Assembly (NCBI GenBank): GCA_002455915.1
Contig: DKLU01000261.1
Location: forward strand, 1 to 11,289
Reading direction: 5' to 3'
Length of the DNA stretch: 11,289 nucleotides
Source: Chryseobacterium sp. UBA6632
GTDB lineage: Bacteria > Bacteroidota > Bacteroidia > Flavobacteriales > Weeksellaceae
Shown: positions 1 to 8,443 of the stretch, piece after piece
Layout: each line of letters opens with the position of its first letter
How positions within the stretch are numbered: the first letter of the stretch is position 1
Position numbers and translations under genes: made by a program
Notes under the pieces: generated by a model
Seen by the model: the letters and a program-made list of their open reading frames with translations, nothing else
What the model was told of the DNA's origin: nothing
Database searches by the model: none

Positions 1-752
1 CAGAATTTACGTATAACAAATTTGCTCAGCTTCTGAAAATTACGGATAATGGGAAAACAGTTTTGGAAAATAAATACGATGAAAACGGAAATCTGATAGA
101 AAGTAAAACTTCAGATAAGCACAGTAAATATACTTACGATTCTACAGGGAAAATAGTGAAAGCTGAAGTGGAAAAAAGCGGAGAAAAAAATATCTATAAT
201 TATACTTATAACGCCGCAGATTTAGTTGAAAAAAAATATACTGAAGATCAGAATAAGGGTAAAGAATTTAAATATAATACCAATGGAAATCTTATTGAAA
301 TCATTGAATATTCAGGGAAAATAGACCAATCAGATTCAAAAAAACTGATTAACCATTTTGTTAAAAAAACGTATGCTTATAGCAATAATCATATTTCCGA
401 AGAAAAAGAGTATGAATACAATATCGTAAATGCTTCTGTTTTGGTTGATAAAAAATGGAATCCTATCAGCATCGAAGAGCAAAGAAAATTAGCCTGGAAA
501 AAGCTTAATGAACAATCAGAATTGCCTTTGTCAGCTATTGAACACAAATATAATTATCAATCGAGACAAATTGAGATTGTAAAAACTCAATACAATTTTT
601 CTAATAGAGTGAAGAATGGTAAAGCAGAACAAAATAAAGAGGTTTTAGATACTGAGAGTATAAAATTTGCTTTGGATTCATCACAAAGACCAATTAAAAA
701 AGAAATAACAGATAAAAATAAAAAAGCATTAACACAGGAATTTTCTTATTAA
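1..752 (+). CDS. YD-repeat-like (Rhs-like) protein, 5' end outside window
   Basis: The frame is open from the first complete codon at base 3 to the TAA at 750-752, giving 249 visible residues, so the gene begins before the window. A TTG at 63 could be read as a start, but the coding pattern upstream of it is continuous (it begins EFTYNKFAQLLKITDNG), so I treat the gene as 5'-partial. The visible N-terminal half holds degenerate units of the form YxYDxxGxLIExxxxxGK (for example KYDENGNLIES, YTYDSTGKIVKA, FKYNTNGNLIEI), which resemble YD/Rhs repeats. The C-terminal half is Lys/Glu/Asn-rich and has no Rhs core-closing motif or toxin-like tail that I recognise. It ends 74 bases before clpV and may share its transcript. 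Function is unknown. It could be a surface or secreted beta-rich protein, or a T6SS-linked accessory protein. Confidence 0.7.
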   Translation, partial: EFTYNKFAQLLKITDNGKTVLENKYDENGNLIESKTSDKHSKYTYDSTGKIVKAEVEKSGEKNIYNYTYNAADLVEKKYTEDQNKGKEFKYNTNGNLIEIIEYSGKIDQSDSKKLINHFVKKTYAYSNNHISEEKEYEYNIVNASVLVDKKWNPISIEEQRKLAWKKLNEQSELPLSAIEHKYNYQSRQIEIVKTQYNFSNRVKNGKAEQNKEVLDTESIKFALDSSQRPIKKEITDKNKKALTQEFSY

Positions 753-826
753 AGAAATTTAGCCTGTTTTTTGCTATAAAAATAGAACGATCACAAACAC
801 AATTTATTAATATAAGAAAATTATAA

Positions 827-3322
827 ATGGGAGTACTGGTAACCAACGAAACTGTAAAACAACTATTTCACATCGCACAGTCTATTGCGAGGGAAAATTA
901 TAATGCAACATACGGCGGACCGCATATTTTAAGGGCTTTAATGCACAAAGATATTGGTCTTAATGAGTTTCTAAAAAGCATTGATAAAGATCCCGGATAT
1001 TTCTACGAATGGGCAGATGTGCGAATCGAAGATTATCCTAAAACAACGCATCTTCCGGATGAAGTAGGAGAAGATGAAGTAGTAGATACACTTATGGAAG
1101 AGGCGGATGATATTCGTTTAAAATTAGGTTTAGACGAAATTACTCCAATTTGTGTTTTAACGGCGATTGTAAAACCTCAGGTTGCTTTTTCTTTACAACA
1201 ACTTAAATCTCTGCCTCTTAGAGAACATGAGATTTTCAATTTATATAGAAAAGATACTCCGTACGAAATTTCGGATAATGGAGAATTAAATTCAATTTTT
1301 TCAAACGGTTCAGAGTATTCGGATAACTCTTTTCCTTCCATCAAAAATTATTGTGTAGACCGAACGGCTCAGGCAAGAAAAGGAGATTTGGAAAACATTA
1401 TCGGAAGAGATAAGGAACTGAGAATGTTGGTTGAAATTCTTTGTCGAAGAAGTAAACCCAATGTAATTATCATCGGTGAGCCGGGAGTTGGAAAAACGGC
1501 TTTGGTAGAAGGTTTTGCTATCGAGATTACTAAAGGAAATGTTCCGGAAATGTTGAAAAATGGAACGTTGTTGGAATTGGATACCGGAGCTTTATTAGCC
1601 GGAACGTCTTATAAAGGCGAAATTGAAGACCGTCTGAAAAAAGTAATCAACGAATGTAAAAAGATTGAAAAAGCAATTCTTTTCATTGATGAAATTCATA
1701 CCCTTTTAGACCCAAAAGGAAGCATCGGAAACGTTGCGAATTTGCTTAAACCTGAATTAGCACGAGGTGAAATCACGGTAATCGGAGCGACGACTCAGGA
1801 AGAATATAGAAAAATTATCGAGCCGGAACAGGCTTTCAACCGTCGTTTTGAAGTTTTAACGGTAAACGAGCCAGACGAAAAAACGTGCGTGAAAATGATC
1901 GATGTTTTATTGGACGGTTACAAAAAACACCACGGAATTGAAGTTGAAAAAGCAGCACTTCCGGAATGTGTTCGTTTGGCTAAAAGATATGCGAAAGGTA
2001 AAAAGTTGCCGGATGCGGCTATCGATTTGTTAGACAGAACGATGGCAGCCATCAAAATGTTGGATGAACTTTCAGAAAAAGAACTGGAAAGCTGGAAAAC
2101 AACTTATGAAGCGTTGCAGACTGAAGAATATTTAGATGAAAAAGATAAAGCAGACGAACTGATCTGGAATTATAATTTATTGAGAGATAAAATTAGTCCG
2201 ATTTTGTGGGGCTCTTTGAGTGAGCAACCGCAGATTGACAATTCAATGCCTGTAGACGCGATCCAGAAAATTATTGAAGATACCTATTCAGAACTTTTAC
2301 AACATGCAGCTGTAAAGAGAGAAAAGGTAGATCGTTTGGAATTGGCGGCGGTAATGGCGGCAAAAACAAACATTCCGATTGGGAAAATTCAGGCTCAGGA
2401 AAAAGAGAAATTGCTGAATATGGAAGGCCTTTTGATGAACCGAGTTGTTGGTCAGGATCATGCCTTGAAAATTCTTTCTGATGCAATCGTTGAAAACCGA
2501 AGCGGATTAAACAAACCGGGACAGCCAATTGGTTCATTTTTCCTTCTTGGTCCGACAGGAACAGGGAAAACAGAGTTGGCAAAATCTATGGCAGAATTAC
2601 TTTTCAACGATGAAAAGGCGATGGTTCGTTTTGATATGTCAGAGTTTAAAGAAGAACATTCGGCGGCACTTTTATACGGAGCGCCTCCGGGATATGTTGG
2701 GTATGAAGAAGGTGGTATGTTGGTGAATAAAATCCGTCAACAGCCTTACACAGTGGTTTTGTTTGATGAAATTGAAAAAGCGCATCACTCGGTTTTTGAT
2801 GTCTTTTTACAGATCATGGACGAAGGAAAAGTTCATGATAAGCTTGGAAAAGAAGGAGATTTCAGTAATGCCTTAATTTTGTTTACGTCAAATATAGGAA
2901 GTGAGGAAATTGTAAAGCAGTTTGAAGAAGGAAAAATACCGGAATCGAAATCATTAATGCAAATCATGTCGAATTCAGGACGTTTCAGACCAGAATTTTT
3001 GGCAAGAATCACAGAAATTATTCCTTTTGCACCAATCACAGAATCTATCGCGGAGAGAATTTTTAATATTCAGTTAAAATCACTTCATAATTCTTTAACG
3101 AGATTAGGAATGAGTCTGAAAATCTCCGATGAAGCTGTGAAAAATTTAGCATTAGGCGGATTCAGCAGCAAATACGGAGCAAGACAGATTTCCGGAGTGA
3201 TACGATCTCAGTTGGCAAGACCGATCTCGAAAATGATCGTAAGAGAAGAAGTAAAATCCGGACAGACAATCCATGTAGACTGGAATTCTGAAGAGGAAAA
3301 ACTAAACTGGAAAGTAGAGTAA
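827..3322 (+). CDS. clpV: T6SS sheath-recycling AAA+ ATPase ClpV (TssH)
   Basis: This 831-residue Clp/Hsp100 ATPase disassembles the contracted T6SS sheath in the cytoplasm. Visible parts in order: a Clp N-domain (about 1-145); D1 with Walker A GEPGVGKT (217-224), pore-loop SYKGE (261-265), Walker B ILFIDE (284-289) and the FNRR arginine-finger region (337-340); a coiled middle region (about 405-535), which looks shorter than in ClpB; D2 with Walker A GPTGTGKT (575-582), pore-loop GYVGYEEGG (622-630), Walker B VVLFDE (643-648), sensor-1 TSN (687-689) and sensor-2 GAR (784-786). Both ATPase sites appear intact. The disaggregase ClpB is the main alternative. I prefer ClpV/TssH because of the vgrG and hcp neighbours and the short middle region. 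The ATG at 827 follows an A-rich leader with no clear Shine-Dalgarno, which is normal for Bacteroidota. The next gene starts 59 bases downstream on the same strand. Confidence 0.9.
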   Translation: MGVLVTNETVKQLFHIAQSIARENYNATYGGPHILRALMHKDIGLNEFLKSIDKDPGYFYEWADVRIEDYPKTTHLPDEVGEDEVVDTLMEEADDIRLKLGLDEITPICVLTAIVKPQVAFSLQQLKSLPLREHEIFNLYRKDTPYEISDNGELNSIFSNGSEYSDNSFPSIKNYCVDRTAQARKGDLENIIGRDKELRMLVEILCRRSKPNVIIIGEPGVGKTALVEGFAIEITKGNVPEMLKNGTLLELDTGALLAGTSYKGEIEDRLKKVINECKKIEKAILFIDEIHTLLDPKGSIGNVANLLKPELARGEITVIGATTQEEYRKIIEPEQAFNRRFEVLTVNEPDEKTCVKMIDVLLDGYKKHHGIEVEKAALPECVRLAKRYAKGKKLPDAAIDLLDRTMAAIKMLDELSEKELESWKTTYEALQTEEYLDEKDKADELIWNYNLLRDKISPILWGSLSEQPQIDNSMPVDAIQKIIEDTYSELLQHAAVKREKVDRLELAAVMAAKTNIPIGKIQAQEKEKLLNMEGLLMNRVVGQDHALKILSDAIVENRSGLNKPGQPIGSFFLLGPTGTGKTELAKSMAELLFNDEKAMVRFDMSEFKEEHSAALLYGAPPGYVGYEEGGMLVNKIRQQPYTVVLFDEIEKAHHSVFDVFLQIMDEGKVHDKLGKEGDFSNALILFTSNIGSEEIVKQFEEGKIPESKSLMQIMSNSGRFRPEFLARITEIIPFAPITESIAERIFNIQLKSLHNSLTRLGMSLKISDEAVKNLALGGFSSKYGARQISGVIRSQLARPISKMIVREEVKSGQTIHVDWNSEEEKLNWKVE

Positions 3323-3331
3323 ATGCAAAGA

Positions 3332-3367
3332 AAGCGAATGGGGAGATTTTAATTTGCTCATTCGCTT
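3332..3367 (+). other. Intercistronic hairpin between clpV and the transglycosylase gene
   Basis: A perfect 9-bp inverted repeat, AAGCGAATG (3332-3340) with CATTCGCTT (3359-3367), can be extended inwards by a G-U and a G-C pair. It is followed on the + strand by A residues, not T, so it is not a typical intrinsic terminator for clpV. It ends 14 bases before the next ATG. It could be a 3'-end stabiliser or processing site that sets the ratio of ClpV to the downstream products. The structure is plain in the sequence; the role is inference. Confidence 0.5.
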
Positions 3368-3381
3368 AAAAAATAAAAACA

Positions 3382-4239
3382 ATGACACCAAATTTCAGAA
3401 ATATTGTACTAACGCTGGTTTTACTATTGTGTTCATCTCTTATGAATGCACAGTTTCTCGATGCTTCCGATACTTCGGAAAGCAGTGTGAAAAAGTATCA
3501 GCGAATCATTAATGCCAATAAAGAAATTGTAGATTTTATTGAATATTCTCTTGCTGAAAAAGGGCTGCCACGACACTTGAGAAATTTAGCATTAATAGAA
3601 TCTCATTTCAACAGAAATATTACTTCAGGAGCCGGCGCAGTGGGCGTTTGGCAATTTATGACCTCTCACGCCAATCAATATGGGCTTTCACAGCAAAACA
3701 GAAATGATTTGTATAAAAGTACCAAAACGGCCGTGGTTTCCCTTACCAATCTGTATAAAAAATATAATAATTGGGTAACGGTGGTGGCGGCTTATAACTG
3801 TGGCGAAGGAAATATTGCCAAAGCAATGGCTGCGGCAGGCTCTTCTCAATATCATGTTTTTTCTAAATTTTTGCCCTTAGAAACCATTAATCATGTTAAA
3901 AAATACCTCAATGCGTGTTATGCAACCGGAGAATTGCCAACGGTTTTAAGTAACTATAATTCATCGAGAATGAATACCGTATTTCTGGCAGGTTCGGGAG
4001 CAAAAACACACGGTTCTAATCTGTCTGAAACGGAAATTAATGCAGGATTTAATTTAAATATCATTGCCGATGAATTGGATGTAGAAGTAGAAAAATTAAT
4101 GTCATGGAATCCCGGAATTAATGAAGAACTTCAAAGCAAAGGCGAAAGCATATTGTATTTGCCGACAGATCTGATGCCCGACTTTTTATTAAGAAAAAAT
4201 AAAATTCTTTCCCGCTCTGTAAAGGAAGGAATAAAATAA
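3382..4239 (+). CDS. Exported SLT-family lytic transglycosylase (MltD-like) with LysM-like tail
   Basis: The 285-residue product would cleave the glycan strands of peptidoglycan in the periplasm. Residues 1-24 form a signal peptide: hydrophobic LTLVLLLCSSL, then NAQ at the cleavage site. The SLT domain (about 40-180) has the family motifs: ALIES with the likely catalytic Glu73, GAVGVWQFM (85-93) and AYNCGEGN (137-144). The tail at about 222-261 (GFNLNIIADELDVEVEKLMSWNPG, given here in outline, ending in LYLP) resembles one LysM peptidoglycan-binding unit, though it lacks the usual GDTL start. It sits between clpV and vgrG on the same strand, 59 bases after one and 47 before the other, so co-transcription is likely. 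A T6SS role is inferred from position: either opening the wall for the apparatus or serving as a cell-wall effector. The Sec signal favours the housekeeping role in the producing cell's own periplasm. Confidence 0.85.
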   Translation: MTPNFRNIVLTLVLLLCSSLMNAQFLDASDTSESSVKKYQRIINANKEIVDFIEYSLAEKGLPRHLRNLALIESHFNRNITSGAGAVGVWQFMTSHANQYGLSQQNRNDLYKSTKTAVVSLTNLYKKYNNWVTVVAAYNCGEGNIAKAMAAAGSSQYHVFSKFLPLETINHVKKYLNACYATGELPTVLSNYNSSRMNTVFLAGSGAKTHGSNLSETEINAGFNLNIIADELDVEVEKLMSWNPGINEELQSKGESILYLPTDLMPDFLLRKNKILSRSVKEGIK

Positions 4240-4286
4240 TTATAACACTAAGCACTCATGTTTAACCTATCCAAATCACAGGTAAT

Positions 4287-6224
4287 ATGAATACAGAATC
4301 ACAAAATATATTGAAAAGCCCTTCGTTCCGTCCGTCACAGAATGCCGACGGAGTTTCTCAAAGTCATCACACAGGAATCAATCGTTTGGTGAAATTATCT
4401 TTGGTGATCGAAGGAAAAGTTATCAGCTATTACAAGCATTTTAAACTGACACAAAGCGCAAAACGACATCACGAGTTTTCTCTCACCTTGGCACACGATG
4501 CCTTGGGAGATCGTCAGACGCATTCTCTGGAAGAAGCGAATAAGTTTTTAGGAAAGCGTTTAACAGCCGTTATTTCTTATAAAGATATTGAAAGCAGCCC
4601 GGAAAGAACATTCGTTGGAGTGATTACAGGCGTTGGTTTCAGTCAGGAGCAAATGACGTTGGGAAATATTGTCCTTTCTGGTTATAGTCCAACAATTTTG
4701 CTTGATGGTGCGCCGCATATTCAGAGTTTTGGCGGAAGCCAGCCTGTAAATATGGGAATTATCGCTGAAGAAGTTATCAAACAGGGAATCGATAAAGGTA
4801 GGTTTGATGTAAGAATTGATACCAACGATTATTCACAAATCATCTACAGCAGCCAATATAACGAAACGCATTACAATTATCTGGCAAGGATGGCAGAAGC
4901 CTATGGCGAACAGTTTTATTATGATGGTGAAGTGCTTCATTTCGGAAAACTTCCGGCTCAGAATAAACCGATAAAACTGATCTACGGAAGTAACGTAAAT
5001 GACGTAAAAGTTGAATTAAAAGCGGTTCATACCAAGCCACAATTTTACGGCTACAACAGCAGTAAAAATGAAAGACTGAGTTCTTCTGAAACTCCGATTC
5101 AGCATGTTGGCGATTTGGCTAAAACTGCTTATTCTCACAATGATAAAATTTATAAAACACCCGCGCTTCAGGTAGCTCCGATAAAAGCCGCCACCCATCT
5201 CGATGTTGAATATTCTCAAAAAAGTGCATCAGGAAGTGAAGCGGTGAATGTTTTTTCAATTTCGGGAAATACGACGGTTCCGTTTCTTCATCCGGGTTGC
5301 GTTGCAGACGTTCAGATGAGAAAATTAGACAGCAACGAATCATCTTATTTCACAAAAATTATGGTAACAGAAGTTTCACACGAAATTGATACGATTGGTC
5401 GTTACTCAGGAAGTTTTGAAGGCATTGCTTCTGATACGGGATTTTTGCCAAAACCTGAATTTTCCTTACCAAAAGCCGAGCCGCAAATCGCAACGGTCAT
5501 TTCAAATACCGATCCGGAAGGGCAGGGAAGAGTTCAGGTGAGATTCGACTGGCAAACCAATGATACAACCCATTTCATCCGAATGATGAGTCCTGATGCG
5601 GGAGGAACCGACCAGATTACTCAAAACAGAGGCTATGTTGCGATTCCTGAAGTTGGAGATCAGGTGATGGTGAATTTTGTTCACAGCCATCCCGACAGAC
5701 CTTTCGTTATGGGCGGAATGTTTCATGGCGGCGTTGGTTTAGGTGGCGGTATGGATAATCGTGTGAAATCTATTCAGACCAGAAGTGGTCACCGTGTTGT
5801 TTTTACGGAAGACGAAAGCATTATTATTACCGATAAATCAGGTAATGAAATTCATTTAGACACCACCGGAAGCAACATTACGATTACTGCTCCCGAAACA
5901 ATGACTTTAAATTGTAAAAATATGAACATCAACGTAGGTGAAAATATGAATACCAACGTGGGAATGAATATTTCTGAAATTGCAGGCATGAACAGAAGCG
6001 GAAGTGTCGGGATGTTGAATACTTTAAATGTCGGAACCAATTTTATCACGAATGTTACTGGTGAAATGGTAGAATATATTCAGGGAAATAAAGAATCTCA
6101 CACCGATAAAGACAGGGTAAGCACGAGTAACGGAAAAATTACCACCCAAAGTACGGGAAACTACGAACAGCATTCTGATAAAGAAGTACAAAATAATTCC
6201 GGAGAGAAATCCAAAAACTATTAA
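4287..6224 (+). CDS. vgrG: T6SS spike protein VgrG (TssI), copy 1
   Basis: A 645-residue VgrG-family protein, which as a trimer would cap the Hcp tube and carry effectors. From the N-terminus: a short polar leader (1-29); a gp27-like region (about 30-385) with GINRLVKL, SPTILLDGAPHIQSFGG and THYNYLARMAEAYGEQFYYDGE; an OB-fold gp5-like region (about 400-480) with DPEGQGRVQVRFDW and GYVAIPEVGDQVMVNF; then a spike region (about 515-645) of short Asn/Gly-rich beta-helix repeats such as NMNINVGENMNTNVGMN. The stop TAA at 6222-6224 is in the same frame as the downstream hydrolase, with only TGG GCT between it and that ATG. The first 260 residues closely match the second VgrG at 10271 onward. No PAAR tip gene follows, so the spike must be closed another way, perhaps by the hydrolase's N-terminus. 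Confidence 0.93.
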   Translation: MNTESQNILKSPSFRPSQNADGVSQSHHTGINRLVKLSLVIEGKVISYYKHFKLTQSAKRHHEFSLTLAHDALGDRQTHSLEEANKFLGKRLTAVISYKDIESSPERTFVGVITGVGFSQEQMTLGNIVLSGYSPTILLDGAPHIQSFGGSQPVNMGIIAEEVIKQGIDKGRFDVRIDTNDYSQIIYSSQYNETHYNYLARMAEAYGEQFYYDGEVLHFGKLPAQNKPIKLIYGSNVNDVKVELKAVHTKPQFYGYNSSKNERLSSSETPIQHVGDLAKTAYSHNDKIYKTPALQVAPIKAATHLDVEYSQKSASGSEAVNVFSISGNTTVPFLHPGCVADVQMRKLDSNESSYFTKIMVTEVSHEIDTIGRYSGSFEGIASDTGFLPKPEFSLPKAEPQIATVISNTDPEGQGRVQVRFDWQTNDTTHFIRMMSPDAGGTDQITQNRGYVAIPEVGDQVMVNFVHSHPDRPFVMGGMFHGGVGLGGGMDNRVKSIQTRSGHRVVFTEDESIIITDKSGNEIHLDTTGSNITITAPETMTLNCKNMNINVGENMNTNVGMNISEIAGMNRSGSVGMLNTLNVGTNFITNVTGEMVEYIQGNKESHTDKDRVSTSNGKITTQSTGNYEQHSDKEVQNNSGEKSKNY

Positions 6225-6230
6225 TGGGCT

Positions 6231-7901
6231 ATGAAACAGACATTCGTAGGAGGAAATATTGTAGAAACTACCGGAGGAAATAATCTTTCTTACGCTAAAG
6301 ATATTATTGAAAATAGCGGAAGTCAGGTCATTCAGAAAGGTAAAGAAACGGGTGTGACGTATGGCATGCAGGGTAGTCCTCCCAAAAATAACAAGATTTA
6401 TGATGTAGTGATGTTTGTGGCGGGAACCACCGATCCCGTTAATACTACGGGCGAAAAACATCAGGCAAACACAGATTACTGGCAGGCGAGTAAAGATAAT
6501 TTTTGGAACAAAATAAAGGAATTAAAACCTCAGTTTCTGAATCTTCATATCGAAGGAAGTTTTTTCAGCTGGTCGGGAGACAATGATACCAAAGAAAGAA
6601 ACCTCGCCGCAACAAGGTTGTTAGATTTATTTTTAAGAGTGTATAAATTTTGGCAAAATCAGGAGGTTCATATTCACCTGATCGGGCATTCACATGGCGG
6701 AAATGTTATCAATCAGTTTACAGAATTGATCGCGACCGACTCTAAATATCCAAAAGCTTGGAAAATAAAGAGCATCACGTACTTATCGACACCTTTTTTT
6801 CAACATAAACATCAGCTGAATCATACTAAATTACACAAGCAATGCCAAATCATTAACGTTCATAATGAATATGATTTAACGCAACAGCTGATTGCCGATT
6901 TCAGTTTGGTGAATCTTGAAGGCTTAATCAAAGCTTTGAAAATGGATGAATTTGAACGAGGAATTAATCTTCTGAAAAGCGTGAAAGGAGATGTTATCAT
7001 GAAATATCTGAAAGGTTTACCTTCAAAACAGAAAGGAATAGCTGCTTTTGCAGAAATGGCGAAGGCATTTTTAGCCGTTAAGATGATTACCGCTGAATTC
7101 ATCAAATATCTTAAATCTGTAAAATTGGATAATTCTAATTTAGCAAAAGAAAAAAGTGAATTTATCACTTTGCTGAACAGCTTTTTACAATGGACGGATG
7201 GTGTTCACCGAAATTATATCCAAGGCGGAAGCTACAGCCGTTTAACATGGGCAAAAAACCTGAATCTGACACAGGGATTGAGAGTTTTAAATGTTTTGTT
7301 TGATATAAAATCCGGGGTTAAAGACAGTTATATTCTGAGTTCATTAGCAAAAGTTTTTAAGGCGAATGCAGGAATTACAGATACTATTGAAGTCACTTCA
7401 TGGAGCCCGGAAAAGCAGACCAAAGGTTTGCCGATTCTTCATGTTCCGATATTTGATAAAGATCCGTATCACAGCAGAAATAAAAGAGCGAACTGTAAAA
7501 AATTCATTTCCGGAGCATCGTCTGCGGTTCACAATAATAATCTAGAAGAGGTTTTGATGAGGTTGCTAAGTCAGTTCATCAAACCCGATCAATTGGCGCA
7601 ATATATTGATTATATTAACAATGCAGAGTATATTCTGACAGGGAATTTGGATGCACAGCTTAAAATTTTAAGAGGAAATTTCGAAAGATATCATGTGTTG
7701 GTTCAACAGTATTTTGCCGATTTGGTGACTCCCGAAGATGAAGCAGATACCAATAAAGATATGATGACGCGCCCAGGAACGATCCCTTATCTAGCCATGG
7801 CTTCTCATAGTTTAAGTCACACTCAGTTTTGGCCGGAAGTAGAATCCGGATTAAAAAATTCGTTCAGCTCGGGGAAAAATCCGGGATACATGAAAAAATA
7901 G
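6231..7901 (+). CDS. Probable VgrG-linked T6SS effector, alpha/beta-hydrolase (lipase-like)
   Basis: A 556-residue protein. Residues 1-48 have short Gly/Asn/Thr-rich strands (FVGGNIVETTGGNNLSYAK) that look like more of the VgrG spike repeats. The hydrolase domain starts near residue 56 with IYDVVMFVAGTTD. It has the nucleophile elbow LIGHSHGGN with Ser154 (GxSxG), a possible acid at Asp215 (NVHNEYDLTQQ) and possible catalytic His525 or His529 near the C-terminus (MASHSLSHTQFW). A helical insert at about 225-330 with an amphipathic, Ala/Leu-rich stretch could act as a lid or membrane contact. GxSxG hydrolases include T6SS phospholipase (Tle) effectors, so I infer a membrane-lipid target. I do not recognise a particular Tle family. 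It follows vgrG by six bases in the same frame and precedes a membrane protein by three bases, a typical cargo-immunity order. The ATG at 6231 is chosen as the first in-frame start after the stop. An internal Met46 start would drop the spike-like segment. Confidence 0.75.
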   Translation: MKQTFVGGNIVETTGGNNLSYAKDIIENSGSQVIQKGKETGVTYGMQGSPPKNNKIYDVVMFVAGTTDPVNTTGEKHQANTDYWQASKDNFWNKIKELKPQFLNLHIEGSFFSWSGDNDTKERNLAATRLLDLFLRVYKFWQNQEVHIHLIGHSHGGNVINQFTELIATDSKYPKAWKIKSITYLSTPFFQHKHQLNHTKLHKQCQIINVHNEYDLTQQLIADFSLVNLEGLIKALKMDEFERGINLLKSVKGDVIMKYLKGLPSKQKGIAAFAEMAKAFLAVKMITAEFIKYLKSVKLDNSNLAKEKSEFITLLNSFLQWTDGVHRNYIQGGSYSRLTWAKNLNLTQGLRVLNVLFDIKSGVKDSYILSSLAKVFKANAGITDTIEVTSWSPEKQTKGLPILHVPIFDKDPYHSRNKRANCKKFISGASSAVHNNNLEEVLMRLLSQFIKPDQLAQYIDYINNAEYILTGNLDAQLKILRGNFERYHVLVQQYFADLVTPEDEADTNKDMMTRPGTIPYLAMASHSLSHTQFWPEVESGLKNSFSSGKNPGYMKK

Positions 7902-7904
7902 TAT

Positions 7905-8252
7905 ATGAAAAGTAAATTTAGATTAATAATATCCAGTCTCATCATTTTTATAGTATCAGTCATCTTTTCTGTGTGTGGATACTTTGCACTGCATCTTTCT
8001 CAGGAATTTAGTTTGAAAAATATTAACAAGATTATTGTAGAAGTTGGATTAATCAGCGGTATTGTAACAACGGTCATTTATTTGCTCATTACGCTTTGTA
8101 TAAGAACAGTAAAAGATAATGGTTTCCGATCTTTTTTAATCGTTGTTTTAATGGTTTTTTACCTTGCTTTTGTTTGTATATTGACTTTAAATATGGTGTT
8201 TTATCAGCTTGATAATCCCAATTCTTTTGTGAAATATTTCATGGAATTGTAA
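7905..8252 (+). CDS. Small three-helix membrane protein, candidate immunity protein
   Basis: This 115-residue protein has three predicted membrane helices: about 6-29 (LIISSLIIFIVSVIFSVCGYF), 43-66 and 75-100, with Lys/Arg at the N-terminus (MKSKFR) and in the 67-75 loop. I recognise no family. Its ATG lies three bases after the TAG of the hydrolase, so the two are almost certainly translated from one message and may be translationally coupled. This position directly after a spike-linked lipase-like cargo is where cognate immunity genes usually lie, and a membrane location would suit protection against an enzyme acting on the inner membrane from the periplasm. This is inference from context. 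It could instead be a chaperone-like or unrelated membrane protein. An AT-rich terminator follows at 8288-8311. Confidence 0.7.
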   Translation: MKSKFRLIISSLIIFIVSVIFSVCGYFALHLSQEFSLKNINKIIVEVGLISGIVTTVIYLLITLCIRTVKDNGFRSFLIVVLMVFYLAFVCILTLNMVFYQLDNPNSFVKYFMEL

Positions 8253-8287
8253 ATAAATTTGATAGTTCTTTCTTAATTTTCTAAATT

Positions 8288-8311
8288 AAAATAAACTTTG
8301 TTTATTTTTTT
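8288..8311 (+). terminator. AT-rich intrinsic terminator after the effector operon
   Basis: The 9-bp perfect stem AAAATAAAC (8288-8296) / GTTTATTTT (8300-8308) with loop TTT is followed by further T residues (8309-8311), giving a continuous run of seven T from 8305. It lies 36 bases after the stop of the three-helix protein. It has only one G-C pair, so it would be weak. It separates the vgrG-1 module from the exported protein gene at 8444. Confidence 0.45.
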
Positions 8312-8443
8312 CCTAACATTAAGGACTTTAGTTAATTAAGATGTATTCAATTAAGAATCAATAAATTGATTTTATTAAGTTTTTTAAGCTCAATACTCTT
8401 AATTTCTGAATGTTAAAAGTAAATTATGATTAAATTGATTGTA

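Noticed and set aside
5941..6120. Asn/Gly-rich repeats at the VgrG C-terminus considered as a separate domain or DNA repeat.
   Set aside because: They are the expected beta-helix spike repeats of VgrG and are not repeated closely at the DNA level.
6024..6461. A 145-codon open frame on the minus strand across the vgrG-hydrolase junction.
   Set aside because: Both genes on the + strand are well supported here, and the minus frame has no recognisable features beyond composition.
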